Positions 58,335 to 64,000 of a stretch of 64,000 nt of DNA are shown here, in pieces. The notes beneath the pieces were generated by a model. It was not told the origin of the DNA. It did not search any database and was given only the letters and a program-made list of their open reading frames with translations. A program made the translations under genes and the position numbers. Location of the stretch: assembly GCF_051148895.1 (NCBI RefSeq), contig NZ_CP154625.1, forward strand, positions 496,001-560,000, in the 5' to 3' direction. Origin of the DNA: Terrisporobacter vanillatitrophus (GTDB taxonomy: Bacteria; Bacillota; Clostridia; Peptostreptococcales; Peptostreptococcaceae). The number at the start of each line of letters is the position of its first letter. The stretch's first letter is position 1.

Positions 58335-59802
58335 AAAAAGTATTAAAAGAAGAATCTTAAGGAGTACACTAACCCTTGTAATAATTATATTATTAGGAGT
58401 ATTTTTAGCTTTTAATATTTTAGTTAATAGCCATATTGATAAAAATGCAAACAAAGAATTGAAAGCTGGTATGAGTATTGTTGAAAATTATGATTATGAA
58501 GAATTATATGAACGTAAACCTAATCTAGAGGATATTCCAAATTTAATAAAGATAGAAGTTAGGGAGAATATATCAAACTATACAGTAAAAAATAAACAAG
58601 TTTTTGAAAAAGATATGAAACATTTGATTAAGCAGGTAGAGGATAAATCTAAGGTTCAAGCTATGATTATAAATGAAGATAATGAACTACTTTTTCCAAC
58701 AGAGGAAGAATATTATGTATATGATATTTCATATCTGGAAGATATAGCAGATGCAGTGAAAAAAAATATGAAAACATTAAAAGAAATATCATCTGAAAAA
58801 GTATCAACATACAAAAAAAGTTGCTATTATTCAATATTAAAACTAGATAAAACATATAATAATAAGCCATGTTACATATTACTTTTTGTAGATATAAATG
58901 AGCAATTAGAATTAGCACAAAGCATAAATACGCTATTATTTATAGTAATGTGTGTTGCAGGAATTTTAACTATTTTTACTACATTGTTTTTATCGGAAAA
59001 AATATCAAAACCTATAAAAAAAGTAAGTAAATTTGCAAAGCAAATAGGAGATGGTGATTTTACTAGGTCAAATATGGAATTTGAAGATAAAGAACTGGAT
59101 GAATTGCTAAAAGTTATGAATAAAAGCGCTGAATACCTAGATAAATATGACAAAGAACAGAAAATTTTCTTTCAAAATATTTCTCATGAGCTTAGAACAC
59201 CCCTAATGTCTATGATGGGGTATGCAGAGGCTATAAAATATAATGTTATGGAAAAAGAAAAGGCATGCAATATAATTTTAGAAGAGGGAGATAAATTGAA
59301 AGATATGATAGAAGAGTTATTATATATTTCAAGAATGGGAAGTATATCTGAAGAACTTCATTTATCAAATTTAGATTTGAGAGAAATTTTATCAAGTTGT
59401 ATTGAAAGTAAACAAGCTACAGCTGTAAATATCAGCATAGAATTAATTTGTGATTTTGATAAAAAACCAGTTATGTATATATGTGATGAAAAAAGTTTGC
59501 GTAGAGCATTCTTAAATATAATAGAAAATGGACTAAGATATGCAAAATCTAAAATGTATATTACTTGTAAATTAATAAATAAAGATATAGTTATTACTAT
59601 AGAAAATGATGGAGAGAATATAAATGATAAAGATATGCCTTATATTTTTCAACGATTTTATAAAGGAGATAAAGGTAAAAGTGGAATAGGCTTATCTATT
59701 GTAAAATCTATTATAGAAAAACATAAAGGCAATATTTACTGTGAGAATACGAACAAAGGAGTAAAATTTACAATTATTTTTTATAATTTGAATATGCTAT
59801 AG
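58324..59802 (+). CDS. Membrane sensor histidine kinase
   Basis: A 492-residue kinase. Helix 1 (residues about 12-34), a long extracytoplasmic sensor (about 35-195), helix 2 (about 200-222), a HAMP domain (SEKISKPIKKVSKFAKQIGDG), HisKA with His288 in NISHELRTPLMS and an HATPase (NIIENGLRYAKS, ENDGENINDKDMP, KSGIGLSIVKSI). The sensor domain has one Cys pair region (KKSCYYSIL, NKPCYILL). The ligand is unknown; the divergent electron-transfer operon hints at redox or metal sensing. Confidence 0.92.
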   Translation: MKNKKSIKRRILRSTLTLVIIILLGVFLAFNILVNSHIDKNANKELKAGMSIVENYDYEELYERKPNLEDIPNLIKIEVRENISNYTVKNKQVFEKDMKHLIKQVEDKSKVQAMIINEDNELLFPTEEEYYVYDISYLEDIADAVKKNMKTLKEISSEKVSTYKKSCYYSILKLDKTYNNKPCYILLFVDINEQLELAQSINTLLFIVMCVAGILTIFTTLFLSEKISKPIKKVSKFAKQIGDGDFTRSNMEFEDKELDELLKVMNKSAEYLDKYDKEQKIFFQNISHELRTPLMSMMGYAEAIKYNVMEKEKACNIILEEGDKLKDMIEELLYISRMGSISEELHLSNLDLREILSSCIESKQATAVNISIELICDFDKKPVMYICDEKSLRRAFLNIIENGLRYAKSKMYITCKLINKDIVITIENDGENINDKDMPYIFQRFYKGDKGKSGIGLSIVKSIIEKHKGNIYCENTNKGVKFTIIFYNLNML

Positions 59803-59808
59803 AAGAAA

Positions 59809-59841
59809 AAACAAAGATGGTGATAATCATCTTTGTTTTTT
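59809..59841 (+). terminator. Rho-independent terminator
   Basis: ACAAAGATG pairs with CATCTTTGT, followed by T6. Confidence 0.85.
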
Positions 59842-59990
59842 CATTTTGGCAAAATTTTATTTGAAATTATAAAATGTTTGTAACTAATAATTAAAAACTT
59901 ACCTCTTACAAATATAAATTAACCACTTACTCTAATTTAGTTTACAAAGAAAATCTAATGACTATAATTGATAATGTGGAGAGTGAAGAT

Positions 59991-60446
59991 ATGAGAATAC
60001 GAATTGAAGTTGATGAAAAAATTGAAGAAGACGAAGTAATAGTTAGGTGCAGTGAATTAAATGAAGAAGTGAGTAATATTCAAAAAGCTATAACTGAAAT
60101 AATATCACGAAAAACACAAATTTCTTTTTATAAAGATAATGTGGAGTACTATATATCTTTAGCAGAAATATTGTTTTTTGAAACTGAAGATGCCAGCATT
60201 AGTGCTCATACAGGTGACAATATTTATCAGGTTAAGTACAAGCTTTATGAACTAGAAGAGATTTTACCAAATAATTTTATGAGAATATCAAAGTCTACTA
60301 TATTAAATATAAATCACATTTACTCCATAACACGAAACCTAACATCGTCAAGTATCGTTGAATTCCAAAGCACACATAAACAAGTGTATGTTTCAAGACA
60401 TTATTATAAACCACTAAAATTTAAGTTATTAGAAAAGAGGAGATAA
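59991..60446 (+). CDS. LytTR-domain transcription regulator
   Basis: A 151-residue regulator without a receiver domain. Residues about 1-45 form a short N-terminal part (MRIRIEVDEKIEEDEVIVRC) seen in clostridial stand-alone LytTR proteins. The LytTR domain follows (ISFYKDNVEYYISLAEILFFETED ... YKLYELEEILPNNFMRISKSTILNINHI). The start is the ATG at 59991 with GGAGAG before it; the longer frame from 59958 lacks a ribosome site. It begins one base before the LiaF-like gene's start, that is, the two are adjacent and co-transcribed. Confidence 0.88.
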   Translation: MRIRIEVDEKIEEDEVIVRCSELNEEVSNIQKAITEIISRKTQISFYKDNVEYYISLAEILFFETEDASISAHTGDNIYQVKYKLYELEEILPNNFMRISKSTILNINHIYSITRNLTSSSIVEFQSTHKQVYVSRHYYKPLKFKLLEKRR

Positions 60447-60447
60447 A

Positions 60448-61152
60448 ATGAAAAAAGAAAGAATTTTCTGGGGTCTTTTACTTGTATTAGGAAGTGTTGC
60501 CTTAATAGTTAATAAACTTGGTTACTTTGCTCATATAAATGTATTTAGTGTATTATTAACAGTATTTCTTTTGGGAATTATGATAAAAAGTGTATTTAGG
60601 AAAAGTTTTTCAGGAATACTATTCCCATTAGCGTTTATTTGTATTATATTTGATGATCAACTAGGTATTACAGCAATTACACCATGGACTGTGTTAATAG
60701 CAGCGGCTCTTGGTAGTTTTGGTTTATCAATGATTTTTTACAAAGGTCCTAGATGGCATCATTATAAACATAACTATGATTGGAAGCATGATGAGTATGA
60801 AACTATTAATATTGAAGATGAGGGACACATAAAATTAGATACTAGTTTTGGTGGAAGTATTAAATATATTAATTCAGATAAATTTGAGCAAGCAGATTTA
60901 GACTGTAGTTTTGGTTCCATGAAGGTATATTTTGATAATACTAAACTAAACAATGGACGTGGAGTAGTTAGAATAGATGCATCATTTTCTGGAGTAGAGT
61001 TATATATACCTAAGACTTGGACTGTAGAAAATAGGGTTAACACATCTTTCGCAGGTGTAAATGAGAAAAATAGAAATATGGGAAATTCAGATAATATTTT
61101 AACTATAATAGGAAGTGCTAGTTTTGCAGGTATAGAAATAGTATATGTATAA
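60448..61152 (+). CDS. LiaF/DUF5668-like membrane protein
   Basis: A 234-residue protein with four membrane helices in the first ~100 residues, a His/Tyr-rich linker (WHHYKHNYDWKHDEYE), and a C-terminal beta-helix-like domain of the LiaF type (LDTSFGGSIKY, DLDCSFGSMKVYF, RIDASFSGVELYIPKTW, IIGSASFAGIEIVYV). LiaF proteins modulate envelope-stress signalling. Here it is paired with a LytTR regulator in place of LiaRS; this pairing is common in Firmicutes. It probably senses envelope stress and controls the LytTR protein. Confidence 0.85.
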   Translation: MKKERIFWGLLLVLGSVALIVNKLGYFAHINVFSVLLTVFLLGIMIKSVFRKSFSGILFPLAFICIIFDDQLGITAITPWTVLIAAALGSFGLSMIFYKGPRWHHYKHNYDWKHDEYETINIEDEGHIKLDTSFGGSIKYINSDKFEQADLDCSFGSMKVYFDNTKLNNGRGVVRIDASFSGVELYIPKTWTVENRVNTSFAGVNEKNRNMGNSDNILTIIGSASFAGIEIVYV

Positions 61153-61166
61153 AATATAGATAAACT

Positions 61167-61197
61167 AAGGGTATTTCAATAATGAAATACCTTTTTT
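61167..61197 (+). terminator. Rho-independent terminator
   Basis: AAGGGTATTTCA pairs with TGAAATACCTT, loop of 4, followed by T-run. Confidence 0.85.
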
Positions 61198-61288
61198 AGA
61201 TGGTCAAAATATTGAAAAAATGTGATATTATTAAGTGGTATATGTAAAAATATAAAATAAGTAACAAAGAAAAAAATGAGGTGAAACT

Positions 61289-62662
61289 TTGCAATACATA
61301 TTTAAATTAGACAAAGAAAACAAAATATTTTATAAGACCTTGCTTACCTTATGTATTCCAATAATAATACAGAACCTATTATCAACTTTAATAAATATGG
61401 TTGATACAATTATGGTTGGAGGGCTGGGAGAAGTATCGGTGGCAGCTATCGGCATAGCTAACCAATATTTCTTTTTATACAATATGGCTTTATCAGGAAT
61501 TATAGGAGGAGCAGGTTTATTTATTGCTCAATTTTTTGGAAAAGATGATAAAGCAAATATAAGAAAAATCACAGCTTTGGGAGCATTATCAGCCATAACT
61601 TTAGGAATAATATTTGCCATGATGGCAATTTTTTCTCCAAAGTTTATAATTCATTTTTTTTCTCTTGATGAAAGTGTAATTGAAATTGCAGTAAACTATT
61701 TTTTAATAATAGGATTTTGTTATCCTATAATTGCAATCAGTAATGTATTTAGTATGGGTTCAAGAAGTATTAGAAATCCCAAGCTTGGAATGATTTGCAG
61801 TTCCATATCATTAGGATTAAATATAATTCTAAACTATATATTTATATTTGGAAAATTTGGAATGCCAGCTTTAGGTGCTAGTGGTGCAGCCTTGGCAACA
61901 GTTATATCAAGAGTCGTTGAGTTAATCTTGTTAGTTAGTTATGTTTATTTTATTAAAAGTGATTATGAATTAAGATTTACTTTTAAAGATATAAAATTAA
62001 TCAATAAAGATTTATTTAAGGCGTTTATATCTAGAACAATACCTGTATTTTTTAACGATGCTTTATGGGCATTTGGGACTGTGCTATATGCGGTGGCTTA
62101 CTCAAAAGCAGGAACATCAGCTATTGCAGCAAGTCAAATTGCATCAAGCACAGGAAATTTCTTTATAATGACATCAGTATGTATAGCTATTGGTTCATCT
62201 ATTATGATAGGAAATGAGTTAGGTGCGGACCATATAGAAAAAGCAGTTAGCTATTCAAAGAAGTTTGCAATACTAGTATCTTTGGCTGGGTTAGTTTTTG
62301 GTGGATTATTAATTTTATCAATTCCTGTTCTTCTAAAAGTATTTAGTGTAAGCCCAGGCCTTGCACTCGATATAAGAAAGATATTTATTGTAATGGGAGT
62401 ACTAATGGTATTAAAGACGTTTAACACTTTTATAATAATAGGTGTGCTTAGAAGTGGTGGAGACACAAAATATGCTTTAACTTTAGAAATGGGATGTATG
62501 TGGTTTGTATCATTACCTTTAACATTCTTTGCTGCTTACAAAGGCGTTCCTATTTATATTTTAGTTGCCTTAACTTATACAGAGGAAGTGGCAAAGTTTA
62601 TATTTGGGGTACCAAGGGTATTATCTAAGAAATGGGCAAATAATATTGTAAAAGATATATAA
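61289..62662 (+). CDS. MATE-family multidrug efflux transporter
   Basis: A 457-residue membrane antiporter with about 12 helices. The NorM/DinF-type motifs are TLCIPIIIQNLLSTLINMVDTIMVGGLGEVSVAAIGIANQ-like in two parts, and the second repeat has FFNDALWAFGTVLYAVAYSKAGTSAIAASQIA. It exports cationic drugs or metabolites with Na+ or H+. It starts at TTG (61289) behind AGGTGA. There is no regulator next to it. Confidence 0.9.
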   Translation: MQYIFKLDKENKIFYKTLLTLCIPIIIQNLLSTLINMVDTIMVGGLGEVSVAAIGIANQYFFLYNMALSGIIGGAGLFIAQFFGKDDKANIRKITALGALSAITLGIIFAMMAIFSPKFIIHFFSLDESVIEIAVNYFLIIGFCYPIIAISNVFSMGSRSIRNPKLGMICSSISLGLNIILNYIFIFGKFGMPALGASGAALATVISRVVELILLVSYVYFIKSDYELRFTFKDIKLINKDLFKAFISRTIPVFFNDALWAFGTVLYAVAYSKAGTSAIAASQIASSTGNFFIMTSVCIAIGSSIMIGNELGADHIEKAVSYSKKFAILVSLAGLVFGGLLILSIPVLLKVFSVSPGLALDIRKIFIVMGVLMVLKTFNTFIIIGVLRSGGDTKYALTLEMGCMWFVSLPLTFFAAYKGVPIYILVALTYTEEVAKFIFGVPRVLSKKWANNIVKDI

Positions 62663-62697
62663 AATGGTTAATACAATGTTAAAACTTATTTACTGAG

Positions 62698-62726
62698 TTG
62701 ACTTTTCTTGTTATTAGAGTTACAAT
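62698..62726 (+). promoter_or_regulatory. Sigma-A promoter of the PAQR gene
   Basis: TTGACT at 62698-62703, 17 bases, TACAAT at 62721-62726. The -10 region GAGTTACAAT is identical to that of the acpS promoter. Confidence 0.75.
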
Positions 62727-62736
62727 CAAATTATTA

Positions 62737-62752
62737 TCGGTCAACTGACCGA
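62737..62752. promoter_or_regulatory. TetR-type operator ahead of the PAQR gene
   Basis: TCGGTCAACTGACCGA, with 7-base arms TCGGTCA and TGACCGA. It is 10 bases after the -10 and covers the transcription start. Half-sites match the site at 25681-25696. Confidence 0.7.
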
Positions 62753-62773
62753 CAAGAAATAAGGAGGTATTTC

Positions 62774-63421
62774 ATGGGAACATATATTAGGGAACCTATT
62801 AATGGATTTACTCATTTAGGCGGAGCAATTCTTTCTTTTGTAGGTCTCTTAGCACTAGTAATAAAAACTACATTAACAAGTGCATCTGCTATAGATCTAA
62901 CTGCAGTAATAATATTTGGAATAAGTATGATTTTACTTTATGCAGCATCAGCTACATATCATTTAGTAATGGCATCAGACAAGGTAATTGCATTTTTAAG
63001 AAAATTAGATCATTCTATGATTTTTATACTTATAGCTGGATCATATACTCCATTTTGCTTAATTGCATTAAAAGAACACAAAGGTTGGATCTTATTTACA
63101 GTTGTTGCTACAATAGCAGTTTGTGGAGTTCTATTCAAAATGATTTGGTTTAATTGTCCTAGATGGATATCTACTTGCATATATATAGGCATGGGGTGGA
63201 TATCAGTATTTATGATAAAACCACTTTATAGCTCTATACCATTTGGAGGAATACTTTTATTACTTATGGGAGGTATATTTTACACCATAGGAGCAGTAAT
63301 ATATGGTCTTAAGCCCTCTGCACTTAAATTTAGAAATTTAGGATTTCATGAGATATTTCATATATTTATCCTCTTAGGAAGTATATGCCACTTTATCTCA
63401 GTATTTGAATATGTAATATAA
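62774..63421 (+). CDS. PAQR/hemolysin III-family membrane protein
   Basis: A 215-residue, seven-helix membrane protein. The PAQR zinc-site residues are present: His in ASATYHLV, Asp-His in KLDHSMIFILIAGSYTPF, and His in FHEIFHIFILLGSICHF. The family includes YqfA and animal adiponectin receptors, which affect membrane fluidity and may act as ceramidases; the 'hemolysin' name does not mean it is a toxin. The start is the ATG at 62774 after AAGGAGG; the longer frame from 62708 runs through the operator. It shares its operator with acpS. Confidence 0.92.
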   Translation: MGTYIREPINGFTHLGGAILSFVGLLALVIKTTLTSASAIDLTAVIIFGISMILLYAASATYHLVMASDKVIAFLRKLDHSMIFILIAGSYTPFCLIALKEHKGWILFTVVATIAVCGVLFKMIWFNCPRWISTCIYIGMGWISVFMIKPLYSSIPFGGILLLLMGGIFYTIGAVIYGLKPSALKFRNLGFHEIFHIFILLGSICHFISVFEYVI

Positions 63422-63429
63422 AATTATAG

Positions 63430-63465
63430 TCACCCAATCTACTTATTGGAATGGGTGATTTTTAT
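63430..63465. terminator. Convergent terminator
   Basis: TCACCCA / TGGGTGA with a 15-base loop, followed by TTTTTATTTT on the plus strand. Confidence 0.7.
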
Positions 63466-63470
63466 TTTAA

Positions 63471-64000
63471 TTACACTAATAAGAAATGGAAGTAATTAAA
63501 TAAGTATCCAGTTATAATTATACCAATAGTTACTATAGTTACAAAAACACCTAATAACTTAGGTTTAACAACCTTACTTAACATTATAATTGAAGGAAGA
63601 GAAAGTGCAGTAACACTCATCATAAATGCAAGTATAGTACCCATTGGAACTCCAGCCATAAATAAAGCTTCTGCTATTGGAATAGTTCCAAAAATATCTG
63701 CATACATTGGTATACCAACTACAGCAGCAATTAATACTGAAAATGGATTTTTAGAACCAAGTATAGATAAAATCATATCTTGTGGTATCCAGTTATGAAT
63801 TAATGCACCTATACCAACGCCTATTAGTACATATTTATAAACATTTTTTACGATTATTTTAGTATCGTTTAATGCATAATCAAGTCTTTGTCTTTGATTA
63901 AAGTTTTCTGACTCATCATATAAATCTCTAGTTTTTTCTGTATAAGTTCTTATTTCATCTTCCATTTTAAGGCTAGATATAATAGTTCCACCAGCTATGG
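63471..64000 (-). CDS. ArsP/YraQ-type permease, N-terminus cut by window edge
   Basis: The frame stays open to base 64000 (upstream in-frame residues read IAGGTIISSLK before the Met at 63965), so the gene is partial; about 176 C-terminal residues are seen. It is a membrane permease of the PF03773 (DUF318) family. Helices include YVLIGVGIGALIHNWI, VLIAAVVGIPMYADIFGTIPIAEALFMAGVPMG and AFMMSVTALSLPSIIMLSKVVKP, with the typical Gly-Pro re-entrant segments and AGGT motif. Relatives export organoarsenicals or metal ions. A cytoplasmic, Asp/Glu-rich loop (EKTRDLYDESENFNQRQRLD) links the halves. The substrate is unknown. Confidence 0.8.
   Translation of the reverse strand, partial: IAGGTIISSLKMEDEIRTYTEKTRDLYDESENFNQRQRLDYALNDTKIIVKNVYKYVLIGVGIGALIHNWIPQDMILSILGSKNPFSVLIAAVVGIPMYADIFGTIPIAEALFMAGVPMGTILAFMMSVTALSLPSIIMLSKVVKPKLLGVFVTIVTIGIIITGYLFNYFHFLLV

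Noticed and set aside
59897..59933. LytTR direct-repeat operator ahead of the LytTR gene
   Set aside because: ACTTAC occurs twice but 28 bases apart, not at the spacing usual for LytTR sites.
62774..63421. Hemolysin toxin
   Set aside because: The protein is a seven-helix PAQR family member with zinc-site residues; the name is historical.
1..64000. tRNA, rRNA or large ncRNA genes
   Set aside because: No cloverleaf-like or GC-rich structured RNA stretch was seen in the intergenic regions read; a covariance-model search would be decisive.

Overview
The window is very AT-rich, uses strong AGGAGG-type ribosome sites, and carries genes for strictly anaerobic, spore-forming Clostridia. These include bifunctional AdhE, reverse rubrerythrin, an NADPH-independent-looking thioredoxin reductase, FabK-type fatty acid synthesis, and candidate sporulation sigma-factor promoters. 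A Clostridium or Peptostreptococcaceae genome is most likely; the species cannot be fixed from the sequence alone. No rRNA, tRNA or CRISPR array was seen.

Layout. 1-4.8 kb: a truncated anion permease, a GNAT acetyltransferase, an Asn/Tyr-repeat protein behind a good sigma-K promoter match, a TIM-barrel protein, and an unknown protein with an internal duplication. 4.9-8.0 kb: a lone phage or island replication module (Xre regulator, VirE-type primase-helicase, origin-like repeats). 8-16 kb: small genes, a DUF6143 probable spore protein, a DUF362 protein, an orphan PAS histidine kinase and an unknown membrane protein. 16-18.2 kb: a peroxide-defence operon (OhrR-like regulator, glutathione-peroxidase-type thiol peroxidase, ferredoxin-type thioredoxin reductase, thioredoxin). 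18.5-25.5 kb: a diguanylate cyclase, a DnaA-box cluster, a DUF1540 protein with a forespore-type promoter, AdhE, and a 54-residue gene. 25.6-35.7 kb: acpS, then a complete type II fatty acid and malonyl-CoA operon (fabH-acpP-fabK-fabD-fabG-fabF-accB-fabZ-accC-accD-accA).

35.8-45 kb: a FabK-like nitronate monooxygenase paralogue, DUF1284, a DUF362-ferredoxin protein, a DUF1648 membrane protein, a BCCT transporter, glyA, a YhhN/TMEM86 protein and a GNAT. 45.2-49.2 kb: an HMA-SafE-cupredoxin membrane fusion followed by its own two-component system. 49.4-52.8 kb: a three-gene operon of a 22-residue-repeat protein, a MoxR AAA+ ATPase and a metallopeptidase-VWA protein; this is the strongest candidate for an undescribed system. 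52.9-55 kb: an Xre/DUF2178 module with paired palindromic operators, an NsrR-like Rrf2 regulator and reverse rubrerythrin. 55-59.8 kb: a membrane flavin electron-transfer operon (NapH-like, FMN-binding, frameshifted ApbE), divergent from an OmpR-type two-component system. 60-64 kb: LytTR/LiaF-like pair, MATE efflux pump, PAQR/hemolysin III protein and a truncated permease.

Cross-links. Two well separated promoters, one ahead of acpS and one ahead of the PAQR gene, carry operators with identical half-sites (TCGGTC-N4-GACCGA). This suggests one TetR-like regulator ties lipid synthesis to membrane homeostasis. The fabH promoter separately carries FabT-like boxes. Peroxide reduction probably runs ferredoxin to thioredoxin reductase to thioredoxin to peroxidase. 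Start codons were chosen by ribosome-site position and often lie downstream of the longest open frame.
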